A DNA stretch of 64,000 bases from Albibacterium bauzanense (lineage in GTDB: Bacteria; Bacteroidota; Bacteroidia; Sphingobacteriales; Sphingobacteriaceae), in NCBI RefSeq assembly GCF_004339765.1, contig NZ_SMGO01000002.1:682001-746000 (forward strand), read 5' to 3'. Each line of letters starts with the position of its first letter. Position 1 is the first letter of the stretch. This document shows, piece after piece, positions 35,058 to 43,028 of the stretch. The notes beneath the pieces are model-generated. The model saw nothing but the letters and a program-made list of their open reading frames with translations, made no database searches and was not told where the DNA came from. Made by a program: the position numbers and the translations under genes.

Positions 35058-35552
35058 TTATTTAATTAGATCGGAGGAAATCTTTGCCATTTGAATAGCC
35101 GTAATTGCAGCTTCTTCTCCTTTATTACCATGTATTCCGCCTGCGCGATCCTCGGCTTGTTGTTGATTGTCTGTTGTTAGAACACCGAAAATTACAGGTT
35201 TGCTATATTTTAATGAGACATTAGTAATTCCATTTGCAACCGCATTGCATATGAAGTCGAAGTGACGCGTTTCTCCTTGTATCACACATCCTAAACATAT
35301 AACAGCGTCAATTGATGCATCTTGTAATAGAATATCTGCACCAGAGGTAAGCTCAAAACTTCCAGGTACCTGGATCGTCTTAATATTATCCTGTTTAGCT
35401 CCTTTATCTAATAGGAGCTGGTAGGCACCATCATAGAGAGAGCCTGTTACGGCAGCATTCCATTGGGCAACAACAATCCCAAATGTGAATGCTTCAGCAG
35501 AATAAGCCTTTAAGTGCGTGAAATCTGACAGGCTTTTAAGATGAGTTGCCAT
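35058..35552 (-). CDS. ribH: 6,7-dimethyl-8-ribityllumazine synthase
   Basis: A 164-residue lumazine synthase with VVAQWNAAVTGSLYDGA (substrate loop), VPGSFELTSGADIL and CVIQGETRHFDFICNAV carrying the catalytic His. It joins the ribityl pyrimidine with a four-carbon phosphate in riboflavin synthesis. It follows a TPR-protein gene by 12 bp in one operon; other rib genes are absent from the window. Confidence 0.97.
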   Translation of the reverse strand: MATHLKSLSDFTHLKAYSAEAFTFGIVVAQWNAAVTGSLYDGAYQLLLDKGAKQDNIKTIQVPGSFELTSGADILLQDASIDAVICLGCVIQGETRHFDFICNAVANGITNVSLKYSKPVIFGVLTTDNQQQAEDRAGGIHGNKGEEAAITAIQMAKISSDLIK

Positions 35553-35564
35553 TTTATAAATTAA

Positions 35565-36248
35565 TTACAAGTGTGCTTCTGCGCGTGCTATGTAGGTATC
35601 TACCATAGAAGCTTCTTGACTTTGAGGAAATTGACTTTTAATTTTATTATAAGCATCTAGGGCTCCTTGGAAATCATTTTGAGCCTCACATACCAAGCCT
35701 AGTTTCTTCAAAAATAAAGGGGATGTAAAATCATTTGCCTTTATATCTGCAGCTTTTTTGTATTGGGTGGCAGCTTGTTTATAATCTTTTAATTCCGAGT
35801 AGGCATCACCTAAGAGACCGATAACTAGTGGATCTAAGATTGGACTACCTGTTGAGGTGTAATTTTCAAGAGCATTTATAGCATCTTGATATTGACCTTG
35901 ACGTAAATAAAGTCCTCCAAGATAAGCATTAGCAATATTTGCTGAGGGAGTATTTGAATATTCCGCTGCGATCTGTTCAAAACCGGGATATGAACCGTCC
36001 CCATTTATAGCAAGCTTCTGTAAAGAGTCTATTTGTGCATAGCTTTCTGCTTTAAAAATCTCATTACTAGCCTTCTCAGCACGTGGTGCTAAGTAAAGTT
36101 GCTGATAGCCAAAATATAGTAGAACTAATACTACAATACCTAGAGCAATAAAACCTAGACTCTTTTCATTTTCTTTAATGAAGCTTCTTTCTCCGCCATG
36201 GTGGATAGTTGAAGTTGCTACTTTTTTATTTTTTTGTTGTGTTGACAT
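35565..36248 (-). CDS. Membrane-anchored tetratricopeptide repeat protein
   Basis: A 227-residue protein: a cytoplasmic N-terminus (1-30), one membrane segment (LGFIALGIVVLVLLYFGYQQ, about 31-50) and three to four TPR-like helical pairs (NAYLGGLYLRQGQYQDAINA, LGDAYSELKDYKQAATQYK, QNDFQGALDAYNKIKSQFPQ). The layout is like YfgM/BamD-type proteins of the envelope. It is first in the operon with ribH; a full promoter lies at 36271-36300. Function unknown. Confidence 0.88.
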   Translation of the reverse strand: MSTQQKNKKVATSTIHHGGERSFIKENEKSLGFIALGIVVLVLLYFGYQQLYLAPRAEKASNEIFKAESYAQIDSLQKLAINGDGSYPGFEQIAAEYSNTPSANIANAYLGGLYLRQGQYQDAINALENYTSTGSPILDPLVIGLLGDAYSELKDYKQAATQYKKAADIKANDFTSPLFLKKLGLVCEAQNDFQGALDAYNKIKSQFPQSQEASMVDTYIARAEAHL

Positions 36249-36270
36249 TTCTTAAAATAAATTCGGACTG

Positions 36271-36300
36271 CAAAAATACATTTTTACAGCGTACAAACAA
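36271..36300 (-). promoter_or_regulatory. Promoter of the TPR-ribH operon
   Basis: On the minus strand TTG (36300-36298), a 19-nt spacer and TATTTTTG (36278-36271) match the consensus, 22 bp before the start codon. Confidence 0.55.
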
Positions 36301-36421
36301 GAAACTTAGATAAGTTTATATGCTAAAGTGATGATTTTAATGTTATTGTACTAGAAAGATCGAATGTTAAATGTCTAAAAGTACACAAAATAGAATATAT
36401 TATTTCACTAATTAAAAAAAC

Positions 36422-36429
36422 TATCTTTG
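36422..36429 (+). promoter_or_regulatory. recF -7 element almost touching the start codon
   Basis: TATCTTTG fits TAnnTTTG and ends 6 nt before the ATG at 36436. A TTG inside this element (36427) is in frame but cannot be the start if this is the promoter. Confidence 0.5.
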
Positions 36430-36435
36430 TTTCTT

Positions 36436-37548
36436 ATGTGGATTAAGCACCTTTCTGCCCTAAATTTTAAAAACTATGCTGAATTTGCCATTGATTTCTC
36501 CTCGGGAGTAAATGCTTTTTCTGGCGATAATGGTGCTGGAAAAACTAACCTATTAGATGCGATTCATTATCTGTCTTTATGTAAGAGTTATTTTAACCCA
36601 ATAGATTCTCAGCAAATTAAACATGGGAATGATTTTTTTATGCTTCAAGGAATTTTCAGGAGGAATGAGGAAGAGGATACAGTTTCTTGTAGTTTAAAAA
36701 GAAATCAAAAGAAACAGTTCAAGCGTAATAAAAAGGAATATTCGCGATTGGCAGATCATATAGGATTATTTCCCTTGGTAATGATATCTCCTAATGATTC
36801 CATTCTAATTACTGAGGGTAGTGAAGAGAGAAGAAGGTTTATCGATAATGTGATTTCTCAAACAGACAGTCATTATCTGGATTTATTGATAAGTTATAAT
36901 CGTATTCTTCAAAACAGAAATGGTTTATTGAAACAGCATAAACAAGGGTCTTTTGATTTGGATTTATTATCGGTTTATGATGCCCAGCTAATAGAGCCAG
37001 GTAATAAAATATATATGCAGCGTAAGCTTTTTATGGAGTCTTTCACAAAATTGTTTAATAAACATTATTCGTTTTTGACAGACAACGCTGAGCCGGTCAC
37101 ACTTTTCTATGAATCTCAGTTAAATAAGAGTAATTTTCTTGATCTGCTTAATCAATCTGCTGAAAGAGATCAGATCTTAGAACGTACAACTTCAGGAATT
37201 CATAAAGATGATTTGATTTTTACGGTGAATGATATGCCCTTAAAGAAGTTTGGATCACAAGGGCAGCAGAAGTCTTTTTTGATAGCGTTAAAATTGGCTC
37301 AGTATAATTATCTGGTAAACAAAAAAGGATATAAACCATTACTTCTTTTGGATGATATCTTTGATAAACTAGATGATAAACGAATAAAACGACTCATGGA
37401 AATGGTGTCTCAAGATGAATTTGGCCAGATATTTATTACTCATACTAACCTGGATAGAATTAAGGAGATCTTTAAAAACATTCCTTGTGATTTGCGTACT
37501 TTTGAAGTTACTATGGGAGCGATTAGTGAAACATCGAGTGAATTATGA
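36436..37548 (+). CDS. recF: DNA replication and repair protein RecF
   Basis: From ATG 36436 the product has 370 residues. It is an SMC-like ATPase with Walker A FSGDNGAGKTNLLDAIHYLS (about residues 28-47), RRRFIDNVIS, the signature-region GSQGQQKSFLIALKLAQ and Walker B LLLDDIFDKLDDKR. RecF acts with RecO and RecR at single-strand gaps. The start chosen gives MWIKHLSALNFKNY, the normal N-terminus. Its stop overlaps the start of the DciA-like gene by 4 bp (ATGA). Confidence 0.96.
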   Translation: MWIKHLSALNFKNYAEFAIDFSSGVNAFSGDNGAGKTNLLDAIHYLSLCKSYFNPIDSQQIKHGNDFFMLQGIFRRNEEEDTVSCSLKRNQKKQFKRNKKEYSRLADHIGLFPLVMISPNDSILITEGSEERRRFIDNVISQTDSHYLDLLISYNRILQNRNGLLKQHKQGSFDLDLLSVYDAQLIEPGNKIYMQRKLFMESFTKLFNKHYSFLTDNAEPVTLFYESQLNKSNFLDLLNQSAERDQILERTTSGIHKDDLIFTVNDMPLKKFGSQGQQKSFLIALKLAQYNYLVNKKGYKPLLLLDDIFDKLDDKRIKRLMEMVSQDEFGQIFITHTNLDRIKEIFKNIPCDLRTFEVTMGAISETSSEL

Positions 37549-37838
37549 TTAAGAGGAATAATGATAAAACGCTGAAAGAGGCTATAGAGCAAATGCTGGA
37601 TGTTTATCGCTTGCGAAAGAAATTCGATGAAACCGCTCTTATTGCTGCTTGGCCAGAACTCATGGGAAATGCAATTGCAAGTAGAACCACGCAGATTTAT
37701 ATTGCAGATAAAAAGCTATTTATACGCATTGAATCTTCTGTTATTAAAAATGAATTAATGATGATGAAAAGCCAGATTCTTGAAAAACTAAATGATAGGG
37801 CTGGTAAAGAAGTTATTACTTCGATTGTAATTCTGTAA
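37545..37838 (+). CDS. DUF721 protein, DciA-like helicase loader
   Basis: A 97-residue DUF721 protein (KEAIEQMLDVYRLRKKFDE, AWPELMGNAIASRTTQIYI, LFIRIESSVIKNELMMMKSQ). The family includes DciA, the ancestral loader of the DnaB replicative helicase in bacteria without DnaC or DnaI. Coupling to recF (4-bp overlap) supports a DNA-replication role and is a recurrent arrangement. Its last 23 bp overlap the end of the converging aroK. Confidence 0.9.
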   Translation: MIKRNNDKTLKEAIEQMLDVYRLRKKFDETALIAAWPELMGNAIASRTTQIYIADKKLFIRIESSVIKNELMMMKSQILEKLNDRAGKEVITSIVIL

Positions 37839-38373
37839 TGATTAAGTCTAATACCTGTGTAGGATTAGTATTGTGAGCGTCTATTGTTAGTTTCGCTTTC
37901 TTATAAAAGCCTGCTCGCTCTTCTAGTTTCTTAGTTATAAAATCTAATATTTCATCTTCACTTTTTCCTTGCAGTAAAGGCCTGTTTTGTATTTCCTTCC
38001 CAGAAAGACGTTTTAGAAGTGCCTTAGGAGGAAGCTGCAGATAAATCGTTATCCCTCTTTCATTCATCCATTGCAGGTTTTCATTAAAACAAGGTGTACC
38101 TCCTCCGGTTGAAACAATCATTCCCTGGTTAAAGGGAATAGTCTTTAATGTGTTAGTTTCAAATTGTCTAAATGAATCTTCTCCATGCAAGGAGAAATAG
38201 TCAGATATGTCCATTCCTGACCTTTCTACAATTAAATGGTCCAGATCAATAAAGGGAAGGTTACTTGCTTTTGATAGCTTTTTCCCCACTGTAGTTTTTC
38301 CGGACCCCATAAATCCTATAAGGAATATAGGACAATTCAAATTCTGTTTTGATGTGTGATCAATATGGAACAT
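37816..38373 (-). CDS. aroK: Shikimate kinase
   Basis: A 185-residue P-loop kinase: IGFMGSGKTTVGKKLSKAS (about residues 19-37), FIDLDHLIVERSG (shikimate-binding Asp), IVSTGGGTPCF and lid Arg in NRPLLQGKSED. It phosphorylates shikimate in aromatic amino acid synthesis. It is the last gene of a three-gene operon after the DUF1599 and DoxX-like genes (4-bp gaps). Confidence 0.96.
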   Translation of the reverse strand: MFHIDHTSKQNLNCPIFLIGFMGSGKTTVGKKLSKASNLPFIDLDHLIVERSGMDISDYFSLHGEDSFRQFETNTLKTIPFNQGMIVSTGGGTPCFNENLQWMNERGITIYLQLPPKALLKRLSGKEIQNRPLLQGKSEDEILDFITKKLEERAGFYKKAKLTIDAHNTNPTQVLDLIITELQSK

Positions 38374-38377
38374 GGAA

Positions 38378-39550
38378 TTAATTTTGAATAAGGTACTTGT
38401 CAGCTAACTTCTGTGCAGATGGAATAATATGGAAATTCCATTTTTTGATGACCGTTCCATTTTTCAATAACATTAATCCTGGATTTGACCGAACCATACT
38501 TTTCAATGGTATCGCATCAACAAAGAAAACTTCTGAGAACAACTCAAAGTCTGAAGTAGCATCTTCTACAGCCTGCATGGAGCTGGCAGTTAGTAAAACA
38601 GTACGAATTCTATAGTCCTCTGCGGCAGATTGTGCAAGTTCATTAAGTTTTCTTAGACCATCCAAATTTGTGCTATTTATATCGTAAGCTACAATAATGA
38701 GATTATAATCCGGATTTTCAATAATCTCATTCGTATGATCTACGCCACTTACATCACTAATAATAAGATCGCTGATTGGTATTTGATAGCCTTTTTTGAT
38801 TAATCTTGTTTCAGGATCACCCACAATTTCCCAAGACTGATCTTTCCATATTTCATCTTGCAAATATTCTTTATCGCCAACTTTCTTCGTTTCATTGGTT
38901 TCTTTATTCTTTAGAACGTATATAGTTTCATATTCATCGAGTGACTCTCCTTCCGGAATTGTCATTAATGAAGGTAAATTGTTCCCTACTTTATAAGGAA
39001 GAAAATCGATAATAGGTAAAAAGTTATAAGTATAAACTCCAAACCCAATAGAGATGACAACAATGCAAGTAGTTAAAATAGATTGGGTATAAAAATCTTT
39101 AATAAGTGGTTTAATATGTTCTTTGTAGTAAAATAGGATACCGATTAGGGCTAATAAAACACAGTCTTTCGCGAATGATTCCCAAGGGGTTAATGGAATT
39201 GCGTCTCCGAAACATCCACAAGAGGTTACAACCTCAAAGAAGGCGGAGTAAAAAGTTAAAAATGTAAAGAAAATAATAAGCAACAGAATACCCCAAATTG
39301 TTTTCTTGCTCCAAAAACCAAATAGTAATAATGCTCCTAATATTATCTCGAGACTGCATATAGCTATTGCTATCGCCACTGAATAATCATTTAAGAAATT
39401 GAGTTTAAATACGCCAAAGTATTCAACTAACTTATAACTAAATCCGATAGGGTCGTTCGCTTTGATAAGGCCAGAGAAAATGAAGAGTATGGATACAATT
39501 AAACGGACAATCCATATCATATAAAAGGTTTTTTTGGAGGTAGAGCTCAT
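38378..39550 (-). CDS. BT_3928-type DoxX/MauE family membrane protein
   Basis: A 390-residue protein with about five membrane segments. The MauE/DoxX-like core lies at about residues 10-150 (FIFSGLIKANDPIGFSYKL, CSLEIILGALLLFGFW, SCGCFGDAIPLTPWESF) and a soluble C-terminal part at about 190-390 looks thioredoxin-like but without a CxxC motif. The SCGCFGD pair of Cys after the third segment is typical and suggests thiol redox at the membrane. It is widely kept in Bacteroidota next to DUF1599 and, often, triosephosphate isomerase genes; here aroK follows. Exact function unknown. Confidence 0.88.
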   Translation of the reverse strand: MSSTSKKTFYMIWIVRLIVSILFIFSGLIKANDPIGFSYKLVEYFGVFKLNFLNDYSVAIAIAICSLEIILGALLLFGFWSKKTIWGILLLIIFFTFLTFYSAFFEVVTSCGCFGDAIPLTPWESFAKDCVLLALIGILFYYKEHIKPLIKDFYTQSILTTCIVVISIGFGVYTYNFLPIIDFLPYKVGNNLPSLMTIPEGESLDEYETIYVLKNKETNETKKVGDKEYLQDEIWKDQSWEIVGDPETRLIKKGYQIPISDLIISDVSGVDHTNEIIENPDYNLIIVAYDINSTNLDGLRKLNELAQSAAEDYRIRTVLLTASSMQAVEDATSDFELFSEVFFVDAIPLKSMVRSNPGLMLLKNGTVIKKWNFHIIPSAQKLADKYLIQN

Positions 39551-39554
39551 TGTT

Positions 39555-40106
39555 TTAACTTTGAAGAGTTGTTTTCAATCTGATAAGAGCAAATACGGCA
39601 TAGTTTAGCATGTCTTGATAATTAGCAGATATGCCTTCTGATGCTAAGGTCTCTCCTTTATTATCTTCTATTTGTTTTACTCTTAATATTTTCATTAAGA
39701 TTAGATCAGTCAAGGAACTAATTCGCATGTCTCGCCAAGCTTCGCCGTAATCATGGTTCTTTGCCATCATTAGATTATACGCTTCATTTACCTTTTTATC
39801 GTATTCTGCTTCAAGTAGTTCGAGGCTTAGTGTCTCGTTATCTCCATCTTCACCTAATTCTATCTGTATAAGTGCAATTACACAATAGTTAACGATTCCA
39901 ATAAATTCAGATGGAATATCTTCATCAACTTTTGAAACTCTTTTTACTTCTAATGTCCGGATTCTTTGTGCCTTAATGAACAATTGGTCTGTTATAGAGG
40001 ATAATCTTAAAATACGCCAGGCTGTTCCATAATCTTTTGCCTTTTTTAAAAACAGCTCTTTGCATTGTTTTATAGCTTGGTTATATTCCGCAGTAGTATC
40101 TTTCAT
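39555..40106 (-). CDS. DUF1599 protein with two tandem domain copies
   Basis: A 183-residue protein built from two similar halves. Residues about 8-85 contain KDYGTAWRILRLSSITDQL and IVNYCVIALIQIE; residues about 101-180 contain HDYGEAWRDMRISSLTDLIL and MLNYAVFALIRLK. Family members are small helical proteins, placed by comparative work among nucleotide-associated domains; no activity is established as far as I know. It heads the operon with the DoxX-like gene and aroK; a -7 element (TAATTTTG, minus strand) is at 40153-40160. Confidence 0.88.
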   Translation of the reverse strand: MKDTTAEYNQAIKQCKELFLKKAKDYGTAWRILRLSSITDQLFIKAQRIRTLEVKRVSKVDEDIPSEFIGIVNYCVIALIQIELGEDGDNETLSLELLEAEYDKKVNEAYNLMMAKNHDYGEAWRDMRISSLTDLILMKILRVKQIEDNKGETLASEGISANYQDMLNYAVFALIRLKTTLQS

Positions 40107-40190
40107 TTTATCTTAATCCAATAATATTTTAAGGCATTTGGCACTTTCTTCACAAAATTACCGGAATATACTTAATTTAGCGAACACATA

Positions 40191-41057
40191 TTGAATTTTA
40201 TTATTGTGTATAGTCCAGAAGTCTCCACTATAAATGTGGGTCATAGATTACTCAGTCTAGTTGACCCTCTGGTTATGGGAGTTATTAATATTACACCTGA
40301 TTCATTTTTTGATGGAGGCAGGTATTCGCAAACTGATAGAGCTCTTCAACAAGCAGAAAAGCTCCTGAAAGAAGGTGCCGATATATTGGACATCGGAGCA
40401 TATTCATCCAGGCCCAATGCTGCAGATATAAGTGAAGAGGAGGAAATAAATCGCCTTCTGCCTCTTGTTGAATTATTAAAGAAAGAGCACCCTGAATGTG
40501 TAATTTCAGTAGACACTTTTCGATCAAAGGTGGCCGAAGCGGCAGTTCAACATGGAGTTCATATAGTTAATGATATTTCAGGAGGAGGTCTTGATGATAA
40601 TATGTTTGAAACTGTTGGCAGATTGCAGGTTCCTTATATATTAATGCATATGCGCGGTACACCAAAGAGTATGCAAGGTCTCACTCAATATGAAGATGTG
40701 GTAGCAGATATCTGTTCATATTTTGTTGATAGAATTAATAAACTGCGTTCTTTTGGTGTAAAAGATATCATCTTGGATCCTGGTCCGGGGTTTGCAAAAA
40801 CGATTGAACAGAACTTTGAAACAATTAATCGTTTTTCCGAATTTGGTATTTTTGGATTGCCTTTATTGGGTGCAATTTCTAGAAAGTCAATGATATATAA
40901 TACATTAGAAATAAGTTCACAAGATGCCTTAAATGGAACAACAGTATTAAATACAATTTTAATATTAAATGGTGCTAAGATATTACGTGTTCATGATGTT
41001 AAGGAGGCTAAGGAAACAATTTTATTAGTTAGAAAATTAAAAGAACGATCTAAATAA
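40191..41057 (+). CDS. folP: Dihydropteroate synthase
   Basis: A 288-residue DHPS with VMGVINITPDSFFDGGRY (about residues 29-46), DIGAYSSRPNA, ISVDTFRSKVAEAA, HMRGTPKSMQ, LDPGPGFAKTIEQN and GAISRKSMI. It condenses dihydropterin diphosphate with p-aminobenzoate. The start is uncertain: the only upstream options are TTG at 40191 or GTG at 40206, and the core begins about 25 residues later. It is followed 5 bp downstream by rmlC rather than by the diadenylate cyclase gene often seen in this phylum. Confidence 0.95.
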   Translation: MNFIIVYSPEVSTINVGHRLLSLVDPLVMGVINITPDSFFDGGRYSQTDRALQQAEKLLKEGADILDIGAYSSRPNAADISEEEEINRLLPLVELLKKEHPECVISVDTFRSKVAEAAVQHGVHIVNDISGGGLDDNMFETVGRLQVPYILMHMRGTPKSMQGLTQYEDVVADICSYFVDRINKLRSFGVKDIILDPGPGFAKTIEQNFETINRFSEFGIFGLPLLGAISRKSMIYNTLEISSQDALNGTTVLNTILILNGAKILRVHDVKEAKETILLVRKLKERSK

Positions 41058-41062
41058 GATTT

Positions 41063-41611
41063 ATGGAAATTATTGAACGACCCTTTGATGATTGCTTTCT
41101 CTTAAAGCCGTTTATTATAGAAGATGAACGCGGCTATTTCTTTGAAAGTTTCAATACTCAGAAATTTAAAGATGTCACTGGTATTTCTACGAACTTCGTT
41201 CAAGATAATCAATCTTATTCTTCATATGGGGTGATCAGAGGGTTACATGCACAAGCGAATGAATTTGCGCAGGCAAAACTTGTACGAGTTTTACAGGGAG
41301 AGGTTTTAGATGTGATTGTTGATGCGCGTAAAGGAAGTCCAAGTTTTGGGAAGTCCTATTCTGTGAAATTGAGTGCAGACAATAAGTTCCAGTTATTTAT
41401 ACCGAGAGGATTTTATCATGGATTTGCAGTTTTAAGTGAAACTGCCGAATTTTTTTATAAATGCGATAATTTTTATAATAAATCATCTGAAAGAGGTGTA
41501 TTTTATGCAGATCCTTTATTGAATATTGATTGGATTATTAACGAAGAAGATAGAGTTGTAGCGAAGAAAGATTTAGATTTATCTCATTTTAATGAAAATA
41601 GCTCGCTATGA
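41063..41611 (+). CDS. rfbC: dTDP-4-dehydrorhamnose 3,5-epimerase
   Basis: A 182-residue RmlC cupin: DERGYFFESFN (about residues 21-31), SSYGVIRGLHAQ with the catalytic His, QAKLVRVLQGEVLDVIVD, and FIPRGFYHGFAVLSE. It epimerises the 4-keto sugar in dTDP-L-rhamnose synthesis. Its stop overlaps the ATG of the reductase gene by 4 bp. RmlA and RmlB are not in the window. Confidence 0.95.
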   Translation: MEIIERPFDDCFLLKPFIIEDERGYFFESFNTQKFKDVTGISTNFVQDNQSYSSYGVIRGLHAQANEFAQAKLVRVLQGEVLDVIVDARKGSPSFGKSYSVKLSADNKFQLFIPRGFYHGFAVLSETAEFFYKCDNFYNKSSERGVFYADPLLNIDWIINEEDRVVAKKDLDLSHFNENSSL

Positions 41612-42453
41612 AAAAGGTAATTGTATTAGGCGGAGGTGGACAGCTAGCTCAATGCATACAGAATGTTGAGAAGGTAGATCTAGATATAGTATATCTTAAT
41701 TCTACGCAAGCCAATATTCTGGAGGAAGGGCATTTGCGTGAGGTGTTTAAAAGTTATCAACCAGAGGTTGTGGTTAATTGTGCTGCTTATACGGCCGTTG
41801 ACATGGCTGAAGATGAACTTCTGAAGGCAGCAGCAATAAATTCTCAGGCCCCAAAACTAATTGCACAGCTTTGTATGGAGTATGATGCTATTTTAATTCA
41901 TATTTCAACTGACTTTGTTTTTGATGGTACAAAAACGACCCCTCTGACAGAGGAAGATTTCCCTAATCCTATTAGTACTTATGGGAAAACAAAATTATTA
42001 GGAGAGGAAGCTATTATAGCGACATTAGATAAGCATGTTATTATAAGGACAAGCTGGCTGTATTCTGAATTCGGTAATAATTTTCTAAAGACAATGATGC
42101 GTTTGGGTTTAGAAAGGAAAGAAATGGGAATCGTGTTTGATCAATTAGGTACACCAACATATGCGATGGATTTAGCTAATGTTATTATTGAAATTGCTCA
42201 ATTAGAAAACCCAGCTTATGGACTGTATCATTATAGTAATGAAGGCGCGGCTTCGTGGTATGATTTTGCTCATTCGATATTTAAATACGCAAATATCAAT
42301 ATTCAATTGAAACCAATCCGCACGTTTCAATATCCAACAAAAGCTACTCGGCCTGCTTATTCTGTAATGGATAAAACAAAAATTAAAGAAACTTTTGGAA
42401 TAACTATTCCTCATTGGCTTGATAGTTTAGAGCGTTGTATAAAGAATATATGA
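41608..42453 (+). CDS. rfbD: dTDP-4-dehydrorhamnose reductase
   Basis: A 281-residue short-chain dehydrogenase-like RmlD with VLGGGGQLAQCI (NAD(P)-binding), NCAAYTAVDMAEDE, STDFVFDGTKTTPLTEED and the catalytic YGKTKLLGE. It performs the last step to dTDP-L-rhamnose, used in surface polysaccharide. It is coupled by ATGA overlaps to rmlC upstream and to the Nudix gene downstream. Confidence 0.95.
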   Translation: MKKVIVLGGGGQLAQCIQNVEKVDLDIVYLNSTQANILEEGHLREVFKSYQPEVVVNCAAYTAVDMAEDELLKAAAINSQAPKLIAQLCMEYDAILIHISTDFVFDGTKTTPLTEEDFPNPISTYGKTKLLGEEAIIATLDKHVIIRTSWLYSEFGNNFLKTMMRLGLERKEMGIVFDQLGTPTYAMDLANVIIEIAQLENPAYGLYHYSNEGAASWYDFAHSIFKYANINIQLKPIRTFQYPTKATRPAYSVMDKTKIKETFGITIPHWLDSLERCIKNI

Positions 42454-43001
42454 GCGATTTGTCTTGGAAGATATTAGATTCAACTTATTTAGTTAAGGCT
42501 CCTTGGGCGGTCTTGAGAAAAGATGTTTGTCAAATGCCATCTGGTTATGTGGTTCCGGAATATTATGTATTAGAATATCCTAATTGGGTAAATGCAGTGG
42601 CTATAACAGCCGACAATCAATTTATATTAGTAAGACAATATCGACACGGAGTTGCTTCTACAGTTTTAGAGATACCTGGAGGCGTGATTGATGATGGAGA
42701 AAACGAACTTGAAGCAGTTAAACGAGAATTATTAGAGGAAACAGGATATAGCTTTGATTCATTTGAAGAGATTTGCGAGTTGTTTCCTAATCCGGCAACA
42801 AGCAATAATATAACCACTACATATTTAGCAAAGGGTGGAGTAAAGTTGCAGAATCAACAATTAGACTTACAGGAAGAGATTCAATTAGTTTTGGTTTCTC
42901 CTGAAGAGTTAAAAGAATTATTATTTGAAAACAAGTTCGGACAGGCACTACATACAGCTGCTCTATTTTATGCGCTTCGGCGATTGGGGATGCTTTCTTA
43001 A
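42450..43001 (+). CDS. Nudix hydrolase, ADP-ribose pyrophosphatase-like
   Basis: From ATG 42450, which overlaps the rfbD stop (ATGA), the product has 183 residues. The Nudix box runs from GGVIDDGENELEA through VKRELLEETGY (about residues 75-98) with the required Glu residues. FLVRQYRHG-like and LFPNPATSNN blocks resemble ADP-ribose pyrophosphatases, and the substrate is likely an ADP- or NDP-sugar (inference). Its place after rmlCD would fit nucleotide-sugar cleaning. Confidence 0.9.
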   Translation: MSDLSWKILDSTYLVKAPWAVLRKDVCQMPSGYVVPEYYVLEYPNWVNAVAITADNQFILVRQYRHGVASTVLEIPGGVIDDGENELEAVKRELLEETGYSFDSFEEICELFPNPATSNNITTTYLAKGGVKLQNQQLDLQEEIQLVLVSPEELKELLFENKFGQALHTAALFYALRRLGMLS

Positions 43002-43028
43002 TGGTTTTCGACTTGTTAATTTTATACT

